Below are positions 18,040 to 26,617 of a DNA stretch of 64,000 bases, in pieces (positions within the stretch are counted from its first letter, which is position 1; each line of letters opens with the position of its first letter). A program made the position numbers and the translations under genes. The DNA is from Paenibacillus xylaniclasticus (GTDB taxonomy: Bacteria > Bacillota > Bacilli > Paenibacillales > Paenibacillaceae). The notes below the pieces were generated by a model. That model saw nothing but the letters and a program-made list of their open reading frames with translations. It did not search any database and was not told where the DNA came from. The stretch covers positions 310,001-374,000 of the forward strand of contig NZ_BIML01000003.1 of NCBI RefSeq assembly GCF_004001065.1. The letters run 5' to 3'.

Positions 18040-18103
18040 ATCATATATTGCCCCAATGTTAACTGCGTGTTAATTAAATGACGTTTCGTTCGAATTGTGT
18101 TAA
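18040..18103 (-). promoter_or_regulatory. Pho box and promoter of the pst operon
   Basis: On the minus strand TTAACA-CGCAG-TTAACA (18057-18073) is the exact direct-repeat form of a PhoP box with 11-base period. A further TTAACA lies at 18098-18103. A -10 (TATGAT, 18040-18045) follows 11 bases after the proximal repeat, so PhoP would occupy the -35 region, as in Bacillus Pho promoters. Confidence 0.8.
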
Positions 18104-18222
18104 CGTGCATTTCTAACGATTACCCGCCCCTCGTAGCACATGATTTTGAACGATCTTGCCGATGCTAGAAGAGCGGCAGCAGCCGTCACAGGGATACTAA
18201 CGAGCGGAAGGAGCGATCAACG

Positions 18223-18435
18223 ATGACCACTTCGAAAAATCGCCGCATCAATGCCTGGCACCAGCGCAAGCATAACCAATATCCGACTCATGGCCGAGTC
18301 AAATCGTTCGCCGAACTTGCCGAGGAGCCCGGAACACTATCGCAAGGTGATGGCAGTGCAGCAAGACGATCGGCCTCATTAGCTAATGCCAAAGGGCCAA
18401 GCGCGCCTAGCTCCTCCGAGGGAGAGTCCATTTAA
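18223..18435 (+). CDS. Small hypothetical protein
   Basis: A 70-residue ORF with GGAAGGAG eight bases ahead of its ATG. The N-terminal half is basic and aromatic (RRINAWHQRKHNQYP); the C-terminal half is a low-complexity Ser/Ala/Gly stretch and looks disordered. No membrane segment, cysteine or known motif. It lies alone between the divergent pst promoter and a terminator. The good ribosome site is the main support; it could be a chance ORF. Confidence 0.4.
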   Translation: MTTSKNRRINAWHQRKHNQYPTHGRVKSFAELAEEPGTLSQGDGSAARRSASLANAKGPSAPSSSEGESI

Positions 18436-18502
18436 CCGTTCACTCATCAGCTTTGTACAAGATACGCGAACTCATCTGGACATCTTGTCCTAAAACAGCG
18501 AA

Positions 18503-18533
18503 AGGCTGTTCCGCTAATTTAGCAGAACAGCCT
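18503..18533 (-). terminator. Weak terminator of the amino acid ABC operon
   Basis: AGGCTGTTC and GAACAGCCT arms separated by 13 bases; on the minus strand they are followed by an imperfect T-rich tail (TTTCGCTGTTTT). It begins 24 bases after the ATPase stop. Confidence 0.55.
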
Positions 18534-18556
18534 CTTCCAATACATTTTACGGTATC

Positions 18557-19279
18557 TTACAGCACCTTGCTCAAAAACGACTTCGTACGCTCTTCGCGAG
18601 GATTCTCGAACACTTCCTTAGGCGTGCCTTCCTCGACGATCATTCCGCCGTCCATGAACAGGACGCGGTCACCCACCTCTCGGGCGAAGCCCATCTCATG
18701 CGTTACGATGACCATTGTCATCCCGTCCGCCGCAAGCTTCTTCATCACGTCGAGCACCTCGCCCACCATCTCCGGATCGAGCGCTGAAGTCGGCTCGTCG
18801 AACAGCATCACGCTAGGCTGCATCGCAAGCGCTCGCGCGATGGCGATGCGCTGCTTCTGACCGCCGGACAGGCGCGCCGGGTAAGCGTCACGCTTGTCGG
18901 CGAGACCTACAGATGCGAGCAGCGACAGCGCAATCGCTTCCGATTTCTCGCGGGCCTGCTTCTTCAGCTTGCGAGGCGCCAGCGTCAAGTTGTCCAATAC
19001 CGTCATGTGCGGAAACAAATTAAACTGCTGAAACACCATGCCCATCTTCTGACGAATGGCATTCAGATCGCTTTGACGGCCGGTGACCGGCTTGCCCTCG
19101 AACAAAATTTCGCCGGCGCTCGGCTCCTCAAGCCGATTCAAACAGCGCAGAAACGTGCTTTTACCCGAGCCGCTTGGTCCGATGACTACAACGACCTCGC
19201 CTTTGCGAATATCGGTATCAATACCTTTTAGGATTTCATGCTTGCCGTATGATTTGCGTAATCCCCGAACGTTAATCAT
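18557..19279 (-). CDS. Polar amino acid ABC transporter ATPase (GlnQ/ArtM type)
   Basis: A 240-residue ATPase with Walker [11 protein letters not shown]-loop [16 protein letters not shown] (the LFPHMTVL wording is typical of the polar amino acid family), signature LSGGQKQRI, Walker [15 protein letters not shown] and the H-loop VTHEM. Its ATG overlaps the permease stop by 4 bases. It energises import with the permease and lipoprotein encoded upstream. Substrate specificity (Gln, Arg, His, Cys or similar) cannot be read from sequence. Confidence 0.94.
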   Translation of the reverse strand: MINVRGLRKSYGKHEILKGIDTDIRKGEVVVVIGPSGSGKSTFLRCLNRLEEPSAGEILFEGKPVTGRQSDLNAIRQKMGMVFQQFNLFPHMTVLDNLTLAPRKLKKQAREKSEAIALSLLASVGLADKRDAYPARLSGGQKQRIAIARALAMQPSVMLFDEPTSALDPEMVGEVLDVMKKLAADGMTMVIVTHEMGFAREVGDRVLFMDGGMIVEEGTPKEVFENPREERTKSFLSKVL

Positions 19280-19923
19280 TGCGTCTTCAGCTTCCTTTCG
19301 AACGCGCCAAGCAGCTTCGACAGCGTAAAGGTCATCACGAAGTAAACGGCTGCGGCAACGAGCAGAGGCTCAAGAGACAGGTACGTAATGGAGGTAACCG
19401 TCCCTGTCCGATACATCAGCTCCGCAATGCCAATCGTCGAAACGAGCGACGAATCTTTAATAATGACGATAAATTCATTACCGATCGCCGGCAGCATATT
19501 CCGAAATGCCTGCGGCAATATGATGTGGCGCATCGTCATTCCGTGAGTCATGCCGAGCGAGCGGGCTGCCTCATTCTGCCCTTTGTCGATTGCGTCAATG
19601 CCTGCGCGAAATACCTCTGCCATGTAGGCAGCGCTATTAAGCGACAACGCAATAACACCAGATGTAAAGCCTGGCAAATTAATACCGAAATTGGTAAGTC
19701 CGTAATAAATAATGACAATCTGAACGAGCATCGGCGTACCTCGAATGATTTCGATGTATACCGATGCAAGGAATCGAACAATAAAGGGCTTCGAGATCCG
19801 AAGCAGCGCGATGACGATGCCGAGCACCGTACCGAATAGAACGCCGAAGAACGACAGCTGCAGCGTCATCCATGCGCCGCGCGTAAATTGCGGCCAATAT
19901 TCCGAAATGAACGAAAAATCCAT
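19276..19923 (-). CDS. Polar amino acid ABC transporter permease
   Basis: A 215-residue permease of the His/Glu/Gln/Arg/opine family. It has about five membrane helices, the conserved RGTPMLVQ near the second helix, and the ATPase-contact loop [34 protein letters not shown] single permease gene suggests a homodimeric pore. It sits 12 bases after the binding protein and overlaps the ATPase gene. Confidence 0.94.
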   Translation of the reverse strand: MDFSFISEYWPQFTRGAWMTLQLSFFGVLFGTVLGIVIALLRISKPFIVRFLASVYIEIIRGTPMLVQIVIIYYGLTNFGINLPGFTSGVIALSLNSAAYMAEVFRAGIDAIDKGQNEAARSLGMTHGMTMRHIILPQAFRNMLPAIGNEFIVIIKDSSLVSTIGIAELMYRTGTVTSITYLSLEPLLVAAAVYFVMTFTLSKLLGAFERKLKTQ

Positions 19924-19935
19924 CCTTCGCTCCCT

Positions 19936-20727
19936 CTATTCGCCGCTTACAAGCTCATTTGCTTCAATGATATATTGGTCCAGCGAACCATCCTGCTTCA
20001 GTTCATCCAGTACTCTGTTCAATTCATCAACAAGCGGCTTGTTGTTTTTCTTAACAGCAATGGCAGATCCGCCCTCTTCATCGCCAGGCACAACAACATT
20101 CGCAACCGTGATATCATTCCGATTCTTTGCATACTGCTCCGCCACTGGCTTCTCTGCGATCACCGCGTCCACGCGACCGCTCGCTAGTTCCATAACAAGC
20201 TCGCTGATTTTGGACAACGAAGTAATTTTTGCACCCTCGACTTCTTTGGCGATGCCTTCCTGAATGGTGCCCTTTTGAACACCAAGTCTCTTCCCTTTCA
20301 GATCGTCGAACGATTGATATGAACCTACGGCTTCTTTTTTGACGAGAACCCCTTGCTCCGCAGTATAATAAATGTTAGTAAAATCCACATTTTTCGCGCG
20401 CTCCGGTGTCGGCGTCATGCCGGAAATAACGAAGTCTACCTTGTCCGAGTTCAGCGCAAGCAGAAGACCATCAAACTTCATATCTTGGATTTCGAGCTGA
20501 ACGCCCAGCTCTTCTGCAACCCGCTTCGCGATCGCTATATCGAAGCCTGCAATTTCATCTTTGCCGCCGGCCAAATTATGAAATTCATACGGTGGGTAGT
20601 CAGCGCTTGTGCCAAGCACGATTTTGCCGTTCTTCTTAATCGTATCCAGCTTGCTTTCGCTTTTGCCGCATGCGGCAAGTGATACTGCCAATATTGTTAT
20701 CAGCAGCACAGTTAACCATTTTTTCAT
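19936..20727 (-). CDS. Amino acid-binding lipoprotein (SBP family 3)
   Basis: A 263-residue solute-binding protein with lipobox VSLAAC (Cys20) and the family 3 core: GTSADYPPYEF (ligand carboxylate/amine contact), GFDIAIAKRVAEELG, DFVISGMTPTPERAKNVDFT. It is tethered outside the membrane and delivers a polar amino acid to the permease. It is the first gene of a three-gene operon, divergent from an M20 amidohydrolase with 169 bases between; the shared intergenic region is AT-rich and may hold both promoters. Confidence 0.94.
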   Translation of the reverse strand: MKKWLTVLLITILAVSLAACGKSESKLDTIKKNGKIVLGTSADYPPYEFHNLAGGKDEIAGFDIAIAKRVAEELGVQLEIQDMKFDGLLLALNSDKVDFVISGMTPTPERAKNVDFTNIYYTAEQGVLVKKEAVGSYQSFDDLKGKRLGVQKGTIQEGIAKEVEGAKITSLSKISELVMELASGRVDAVIAEKPVAEQYAKNRNDITVANVVVPGDEEGGSAIAVKKNNKPLVDELNRVLDELKQDGSLDQYIIEANELVSGE

Positions 20728-20896
20728 GATGTAATCACTCCTCTAGATGTATCATGACAGCAACTTTTCAATTATAATGACAACATTCGACAAAAACAAC
20801 TAGTTTTCGACACAAAGCGACATATATCCAATATTTTCGTACTTATCGTTTACAGGAATGTCGTATTTCATCCGCCAAAAAGGAGACACTTTCAAC

Positions 20897-22075
20897 ATGA
20901 CAACCAAATTAAAAATTCATGACACGATTCAAAAGCACGCTGAGCGATGGATCGAGATGTCACTCGATATTGGTGCCCATCCAGAGCTCGGACATGAAGA
21001 ATTCCGTTCTTCTACTTTGCTTGCAGACGAATTGGAGAAGCACGGCTTTACCGTTGAACGAGGAACTCTCGGCATTCCAACCGCATTCATCGGAACGTAT
21101 GATTCCGGCAAGCCTGGACCTGTCGCCGCTTTTCTGTGCGAATACGACGCTCTCCCAGAAATCGGGCATGCTTGCGGCCATCACATTATCGGCGTAATGA
21201 GCGTAGCTGCCGCTGTCGCCCTGAAATCGGTTATTCATGAGACGGGCGGCTCGATCCGCGTATATGGCACACCTGCTGAAGAAACGAAAGGCGCTAAAGT
21301 AACGATGGCACAAGAAGGCTTGTTCGATGATTGCTCATTCGCGCTGATGGCCCACCCGTATCATTCGTACGAGAAGTCCGGCGAATCGCTTGCAATGGAC
21401 GCGATGCAGTTTGAATTTTACGGTCGAGCCGCGCATGCAGCCGCTAACCCGCACGACGGCATCAATGCACTTGATGCGGTCATTCTGCTGTTTAATGCCC
21501 TCAATGCGATGCGCCAGCAGGTCCGAAGCGATGCACGGATACACGGCATTATCGATGCAGGCGGCCAAGCGCCGAACATAATCCCAGACTATGCATCTGC
21601 CAAATTTTATTTCCGTTCAGCTGACCGGGCATACACGAACGAGCTGACGCAGCGCGCGATAAAATGTGCGGAAGGTGCCGCCTTACAAACCGGCTGCACC
21701 TTGAAGACCAATGCGTATGAATACTCCTATGATGAGCTTCGGACGAACGAGACGCTGTCGCGTCTGTTCACCGCCAATCTGATCGAGGGCGGAGTACGCC
21801 CCGAGGAGATCAAATCGGGCAAAGATAACGGCTCGCTCGATCTAGGCAACGTCTCGACTCGCTGTCCGGCCATTCATCCATATGTTCAAGTTGTGGATGA
21901 GCCGTTCCAGCTTCATACAATCGAATTTCGCGATGCTGCAATGCTGCCCCGCGCGATGGAGGGTCTCTTATTCGGCGCTGCAACGCTTGCCGCTACAGCC
22001 TACGATGTATGCGCCGATCCTGAGCTGCTCCGTCAAATACGCGACGAGTTCGAGCGCAGCAGGTCCAACCGATAG
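20897..22075 (+). CDS. M20-family amidohydrolase (AbgB-like/YxeP-like)
   Basis: A 392-residue cytoplasmic metallo-amidohydrolase. Metal-ligand motifs are ACGHH (~90), PAEETKGAK, a His in MAHPYHSY, and the lid-domain region GRAAHAAANPHDGINALDA. The AbgB-type members cleave N-acyl or p-aminobenzoyl-amino acid conjugates. The start at 20897 follows AAGGAG; the frame is open to 20858. Divergent placement beside the amino acid importer suggests the imported compound could be an N-acylated amino acid, but this is inference. A terminator follows. Confidence 0.88.
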   Translation: MTTKLKIHDTIQKHAERWIEMSLDIGAHPELGHEEFRSSTLLADELEKHGFTVERGTLGIPTAFIGTYDSGKPGPVAAFLCEYDALPEIGHACGHHIIGVMSVAAAVALKSVIHETGGSIRVYGTPAEETKGAKVTMAQEGLFDDCSFALMAHPYHSYEKSGESLAMDAMQFEFYGRAAHAAANPHDGINALDAVILLFNALNAMRQQVRSDARIHGIIDAGGQAPNIIPDYASAKFYFRSADRAYTNELTQRAIKCAEGAALQTGCTLKTNAYEYSYDELRTNETLSRLFTANLIEGGVRPEEIKSGKDNGSLDLGNVSTRCPAIHPYVQVVDEPFQLHTIEFRDAAMLPRAMEGLLFGAATLAATAYDVCADPELLRQIRDEFERSRSNR

Positions 22076-22100
22076 TAAACTTCACCCTGCTGAGGCAGGC

Positions 22101-22137
22101 AAGACGCCAAGCAATTCGCTTAGGCGTCTTTTCTTTT
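22101..22137 (+). terminator. Terminator of the M20 amidohydrolase gene
   Basis: AAGACGCC-AAGC/GCTT-AGGCGTCTT stem followed by TTCTTTT, 26 bases after the stop. Confidence 0.85.
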
Positions 22138-22236
22138 GCCGCCAACCTATTGCACGTTTCTGTAAAAGTGATATCATAAAAATATCAAAATGATTCACGT
22201 CACATATCATGGCTAATAAAGGAGAGTGCTTACTTG

Positions 22237-23109
22237 ATGAAAGAGTTTAAAGGCTGGTATATGAATGGATACTTGGCGCTGCTGTTATCGCTTGTATCGT
22301 TCGCAGGCGGCGTTGCGCTCATTATTTTCGGTGCCAATGAAGTCGAGCCGAATGTCTCACTAATCATTCTTGGTATCGTACTGCTCGTTGTTTTCATTAT
22401 CGCGGTTTCCTCCCTTCTCATCGTTCAGCCGAACGAAGCGAAGGTCATTACATTCTTCGGTTCCTACAAAGGCACAGTGCGTGAAAGCGGCTTGTGGATG
22501 GTAGTTCCATTCTCCAACAAATCGAAAGTATCGCTCAAAGTACGCAACTTCAACAGCCAGACGCTGAAGGTCAACGACCTTGAAGGTAATCCAATCGAGA
22601 TCGGCGCAGTCGTCGTATTTAAAGTAACAGACACTGCCAAAGCAAGCTTTGACGTCGACAATTATGAGAAGTTCGTCGCCATTCAAAGTGAAACGGCTAT
22701 CCGTCATATCGCAGCACAATATCCGTACGACTCATTTGGACCGCAGCCTACAGCGTCGCTTCGCGGTAATTCAGACGAAGTCGCGGCCGAACTGATGCGT
22801 GAGCTTCAGGCGCGTCTCGACGTTGCAGGTGTGGAATTGATCGAGACACGCCTGACCCATCTGGCCTACGCTCCAGAAATCGCAAGCGCCATGCTGCAGC
22901 GGCAGCAAGCAATCGCGATTGTCGCCGCCCGCCAGCAAATCGTCGAAGGAGCCGTCGGTATGGTTGACTCTGCACTGAAGCAGCTGGAGGCGAACGGAAT
23001 CGAGCTCGACTCCGAGCGGCGCGCCGCGATGGTGAACAACCTCATGGTGTCGATCGTCTCCGATCGCGCGGCTACTCCAGTCATTAACGCAGGCTCATTG
23101 TACAGCTAG
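22237..23109 (+). CDS. SPFH (band 7/stomatin-like) membrane protein
   Basis: A 290-residue protein with two N-terminal membrane segments (~10-32 and ~40-62), then an SPFH domain (~65-230: [31 protein letters not shown]). The helical region ~215-285 contains [18 protein letters not shown] proteins form large ring or scaffold assemblies in membrane microdomains. GGAGAG precedes the start; an immediately upstream TTG at 22234 is an alternative first codon. The next gene, 11 bases downstream, encodes a ribbon-helix-helix protein, so the two are likely co-expressed. Confidence 0.88.
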   Translation: MKEFKGWYMNGYLALLLSLVSFAGGVALIIFGANEVEPNVSLIILGIVLLVVFIIAVSSLLIVQPNEAKVITFFGSYKGTVRESGLWMVVPFSNKSKVSLKVRNFNSQTLKVNDLEGNPIEIGAVVVFKVTDTAKASFDVDNYEKFVAIQSETAIRHIAAQYPYDSFGPQPTASLRGNSDEVAAELMRELQARLDVAGVELIETRLTHLAYAPEIASAMLQRQQAIAIVAARQQIVEGAVGMVDSALKQLEANGIELDSERRAAMVNNLMVSIVSDRAATPVINAGSLYS

Positions 23110-23120
23110 AGGACACGAAT

Positions 23121-23291
23121 GTGGCCAAAGAGAAGAAAGCATTTCCGCTCCGTCTCGATCCGGAGCTGTACCGCGCGCTTGAACGATGGGCTGGAGACGA
23201 ATTCCGCAGCGTTAACTCGCATATCGAATTTCTACTGCGCGAGGCGCTGTCAAAAGCAGGGCGGTTAAAGCCATCTAAGCCACCAGAATAA
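23121..23291 (+). CDS. Arc/MetJ-type ribbon-helix-helix small protein
   Basis: A 56-residue ORF with a GTG start preceded by AGAGG at 9 bases. The sequence [20 protein letters not shown]...[14 protein letters not shown] has the layout of a ribbon-helix-helix: a short strand (FPLRLD), helix A ([10 protein letters not shown]), turn, helix B ([11 protein letters not shown]), and a basic tail. Such proteins usually bind DNA as dimers. Here it follows the SPFH gene by 11 bases and no toxin-like gene is adjacent, so a regulatory or SPFH-associated role is more plausible than an antitoxin role. Function not established. Confidence 0.75.
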   Translation: MAKEKKAFPLRLDPELYRALERWAGDEFRSVNSHIEFLLREALSKAGRLKPSKPPE

Positions 23292-23434
23292 TTTCGAATA
23301 CTTCGGATTAAGGGTCATCCTTGAAGTCATGGTCTAATGACGTGACGATGGGAGGGCCCTTTGTCATACACGATTCGTATTCCTTGCCCTCTTCATGATA
23401 AAATCGAACTAAAGACATAAACGGAGGCCTAACT

Positions 23435-24685
23435 ATGAAAAACGATATCATCCGGCGCTTCACTTCTTATGTAACCGTCGATACTCAATCTAACGACGAC
23501 AGCGATACCTGTCCTACGACGCCTGGGCAATGGACACTCGCCCGCCAGCTAGTCGACGAACTAAAAGAGATTGGCATGACGGAAGTAACCGTTGACGAGA
23601 ACGGCTATGTGATGGCGACGCTGCCCGCCAACACGGATATCCCCATTGACACAATCGGCTTTCTCGCCCACATTGATACAGCGACTGATTTCACCGGAGC
23701 GAATGTCAAACCACAGATCGTCGACAAGTACGACGGCGGCGACATCATGCTTAACGAGTCCCTCAACGTCGTACTCTCGCCGCAAGAATTTCCTGAACTA
23801 TCAGGATACATAGGGCATACGCTCATTACGACCGACGGCACGACGCTTCTAGGCGCCGACGATAAAGCAGGCATCGCCGAAATTATGACCGCAATGGACT
23901 ACCTAATCCACCATCCGGAGATCAAGCATGGCAAAGTACGCGTTGCCTTCACTCCCGACGAGGAGATCGGTCGAGGGCCGCACAGGTTCGACGTCGCTGC
24001 ATTCGGGGCGAAATACGCTTATACGGTTGACGGCGGACCGCTAGGCGAGCTGCAGTTCGAAAGCTTTAATGCAGCGCAAGCCCGGATCACCATCCAAGGC
24101 AGCAATGTTCATCCCGGAACCGCCAAGGGCAAGATGGTTCACTCCTCGAAAATCGCGATGGAGCTGCACAGCAGGCTGCCTGTACAAGAAGCACCTGAGC
24201 ATACCGAAGACTATGAAGGCTTCTACCATCTAATTTCGTTCCAAGGAACGGTTGAGCGTACACAGCTCCTCTACATTATTCGCGACCACGACAAAGGGAA
24301 GTTCGAAGCACGTAAAGCATATATAGAACAAATCGTCGATGAGCTGCGGCAAACCTATCGTACAGCCAAAATCGAGCTAGAGCTGAAAGATCAATACTAT
24401 AACATGCGAGATAAAATCGAACCGGTCTTCCATATCGTCGAGCTTGCTCGTCAGGCGATGCGCAATCTCGGCATCGAGCCAGTCATCATCCCTGTTCGCG
24501 GCGGTACAGACGGCTCTCAGCTGTCGTATATGGGGCTGCCAACACCGAACATTTTCACTGGTGGCGAGAACTATCACGGCAAGTACGAATATGTGTCGGT
24601 CGACAATATGATCCGTGCGACGAATGTTATTATTGAGATCATCAAGCTGTTCGAGCAGCGCTCGCGCAGCCACAATGGAGCTTAA
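23435..24685 (+). CDS. pepT: Peptidase T (tripeptide aminopeptidase)
   Basis: A 416-residue M20 metallopeptidase removing N-terminal residues from tripeptides. Visible active-site elements are LAHIDTA (zinc His, catalytic Asp), LGADDKAG (bridging Asp), [11 protein letters not shown] (catalytic and ligand Glu), YTVDGGPLG and [12 protein letters not shown]. Length matches the family. GGAGG precedes the ATG. It stands alone and ends in a strong terminator. Confidence 0.96.
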   Translation: MKNDIIRRFTSYVTVDTQSNDDSDTCPTTPGQWTLARQLVDELKEIGMTEVTVDENGYVMATLPANTDIPIDTIGFLAHIDTATDFTGANVKPQIVDKYDGGDIMLNESLNVVLSPQEFPELSGYIGHTLITTDGTTLLGADDKAGIAEIMTAMDYLIHHPEIKHGKVRVAFTPDEEIGRGPHRFDVAAFGAKYAYTVDGGPLGELQFESFNAAQARITIQGSNVHPGTAKGKMVHSSKIAMELHSRLPVQEAPEHTEDYEGFYHLISFQGTVERTQLLYIIRDHDKGKFEARKAYIEQIVDELRQTYRTAKIELELKDQYYNMRDKIEPVFHIVELARQAMRNLGIEPVIIPVRGGTDGSQLSYMGLPTPNIFTGGENYHGKYEYVSVDNMIRATNVIIEIIKLFEQRSRSHNGA

Positions 24686-24700
24686 CTTACAACAATAAGA

Positions 24701-24750
24701 AAGCCGTTTACGAAGGTCAGTCTTAACCGACCTTCGTAAACGGCTTTTGT
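24701..24750 (+). terminator. Terminator of pepT
   Basis: Two perfect 18-base arms (AAGCCGTTTACGAAGGTC at 24701-24718 and its complement at 24729-24746), a 10-base loop and TTTTG. Confidence 0.9.
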
Positions 24751-24836
24751 GCTTAAGTTATCTGCTCTATACTAGACTTAGCATACTGCAGCACTTATTA
24801 TATTGATTAAGATTTTGTCATTCGGGGGTACGTACA

Positions 24837-25706
24837 TTGGAAATATTGAACGAGAAGGTCGCATATGAGAACCCTCTTTTGTCATTAAAAATCTATTCGG
24901 CGACACGCCATCACGATGCCTATATCGATTGGCATTACCATCGCGAGGTGGAAGTTCTTCTCGTAAATGAAGGCGGCTTGGACGTTGATGTACAGGAGGA
25001 ACGATACCGGCTGGAGGCCGGCGATATCGCGCTGATTGGGTCATCGCAGCTTCATCGGGACAGAAGCTTCGGTGTACCTCTTAACTATATTGTGCTCCAA
25101 TTTGACTTAGAACAGTTTTTTGACAGCAGTACGATCCCGTTCATGCGCTTTTTTGCTGAGACGGCGAATCCGCTGAGTAGAGCCAACTACATTTTTCAAG
25201 ATAATCCTCTGCTTCGGCGCGAGGCTGCAGCCTGTATTCGGTCGCTTCTTCGCGAAGCAACTGACAAACGGATTGGATACGAGCTCGCTGTCAGCATGCT
25301 CATTAAGCAGCTGCTGCTCATCATTATCCGCAATGACAGTAAAGAGGTGCTCAGCGGACAGGACGACTTTGACCGAATGAGACTCCGGCCTGTGCTCACC
25401 TTCGTTGAGAATCATCTGACGGAGCGAATTCAAGTCGAAGAAGTATGCAAGCTGGCTAACATGAGCTATTACTATTTCGTAAAATTTTTCAAAAAGTCTA
25501 TCGGTTTATCGTTTACAGAATATGTCAACTACCGCAAGATTAAGTGGGCAGAGCGGATACTGCTTACGAAGGATTTGAGCATTTCGGAGGTCGGGGAGCG
25601 GATCGGCATGCCGAACATGGCTCATTTCTACAAAATGTTCCGCAAATACAACGACTGTTCACCGAAGGAATTCCAAAAAAGAATGCTGGCATGGGGTCGC
25701 AATTAG
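24837..25706 (+). CDS. AraC-family transcriptional regulator
   Basis: A 289-residue regulator with a TTG start preceded by GGGGG. An N-terminal cupin-like sensing domain (~20-110: DWHYHREVEVLLVNEGG, LEAGDIALIGSSQLH) leads to a C-terminal double HTH (~185-285: VEEVCKLANMSYYYFVKFFKKSIGLSFTEYVNYRKIKWAERIL, then ISEVGERIGMPNMAHFYKMFRKYNDCSPKEFQ). Typical of sugar-responsive AraC proteins. Monocistronic; no obvious target gene adjoins it. Confidence 0.92.
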   Translation: MEILNEKVAYENPLLSLKIYSATRHHDAYIDWHYHREVEVLLVNEGGLDVDVQEERYRLEAGDIALIGSSQLHRDRSFGVPLNYIVLQFDLEQFFDSSTIPFMRFFAETANPLSRANYIFQDNPLLRREAAACIRSLLREATDKRIGYELAVSMLIKQLLLIIIRNDSKEVLSGQDDFDRMRLRPVLTFVENHLTERIQVEEVCKLANMSYYYFVKFFKKSIGLSFTEYVNYRKIKWAERILLTKDLSISEVGERIGMPNMAHFYKMFRKYNDCSPKEFQKRMLAWGRN

Positions 25707-25726
25707 AGGGGTAATGTACGTAACCA

Positions 25727-25765
25727 AAGCAGGGGGCTCAATAAATATGAGCCCCCTGCTTCGTG
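25727..25765. terminator. Bidirectional terminator between araC-like gene and response regulator
   Basis: AAGCAGGGGGCTCA / TGAGCCCCCTGCTT arms with a 7-base loop; serves convergent genes on both strands. Confidence 0.85.
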
Positions 25766-25789
25766 TTATATGATCGTGTCCTGCCTCTC

Positions 25790-26512
25790 TCACTTGAAGG
25801 AACCGATCTTCTTAGGAAGCACCAGCTTATAGCCGACACCTCGTATGGATTCAATTTGCACCGACTGCTGCCCGAGCTCGAGCTTCTTGCGAAGCGAGCT
25901 GACGTGTACGTCCACCGTCCGCTGACCACCGATAAAATCAAAGCCCCACACAATATTCATTAAGTCGTCACGAGTTACGACCGTACCTGGCCGCTGCACA
26001 AGATACAGCAGCACCTCGAATTCCTTAGGCCGAAGCGGAACCGTCTCCCCGTTCAGCAGCACCTCGTACTTCTCCGGATAAATCGCGAGATCGCCAGCCA
26101 TAATGACCCTCTCGCTCGAATCAACAGCCGGAATGCTGTCATTCTGTTGTGTACGTCGAAGCACTGCAGATACGCGCGCTAGCAATTCAGCTACTCCGAA
26201 TGGCTTCGTAATATAATCGTCTGCCCCAAGCTTCAAGCCTTGGACGACCTCTTCTTCGGCATTACGCGCAGTCAGAATGATGATCGGTGTACGGACACCG
26301 TTCTGCCGCAGCCTCGACAGAATCTCAAAGCCATTGATACCTGGCAGCATAATATCCAGAATAATCAGATCGAAGCTTAGCTGAAGTGCAGTCTGCAATC
26401 CCTCTCCGCCATGATCAATGACCGTCGTCTCATAGCCCTCTTGCGTCAAGTTGTACGATAGTAGTCGGGCTAGTGTCGGTTCGTCTTCGATGACTAGCAC
26501 CTTATGCGACAT
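25790..26512 (-). CDS. phoP: OmpR/PhoB-family response regulator (PhoP-like)
   Basis: A 240-residue two-component regulator. The receiver domain (1-~120) has the acidic pocket VIEDE, phosphoacceptor Asp in LIILDIMLPG (~52) and Lys in ITKPFG (~101). The winged-helix domain (~140-235) has RPKEFEVLLYLVQRPGTVVTRDDL and RTVDVHVSSLRKKL. The ATG at 26512 follows GGAGG at 5 bases; the frame continues to 26542. The adjacent kinase is PhoR-like and a PhoP box precedes pst in this window, so the phosphate-starvation assignment is likely but inferred. Confidence 0.85.
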   Translation of the reverse strand: MSHKVLVIEDEPTLARLLSYNLTQEGYETTVIDHGGEGLQTALQLSFDLIILDIMLPGINGFEILSRLRQNGVRTPIIILTARNAEEEVVQGLKLGADDYITKPFGVAELLARVSAVLRRTQQNDSIPAVDSSERVIMAGDLAIYPEKYEVLLNGETVPLRPKEFEVLLYLVQRPGTVVTRDDLMNIVWGFDFIGGQRTVDVHVSSLRKKLELGQQSVQIESIRGVGYKLVLPKKIGSFK

Positions 26513-26569
26513 GGATACCTCCAATTCGGTTATCGCCGACAAGCGACAATCTGCGCATTCATTACAGCT

Positions 26570-26600
26570 ATTGTAGCATGGCCTCGTTAACCTCGGTCAA
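26570..26600 (-). promoter_or_regulatory. Probable internal promoter for the response regulator gene
   Basis: Minus strand TTGACC (26595-26600), 19 bases, then an extended -10 TGCTACAAT (hexamer TACAAT, 26570-26575). It lies in the 105-base gap between kinase and regulator, so the regulator may be made independently of the kinase. Confidence 0.5.
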
Positions 26601-26617
26601 CCCTTTTCTTGCATCGT

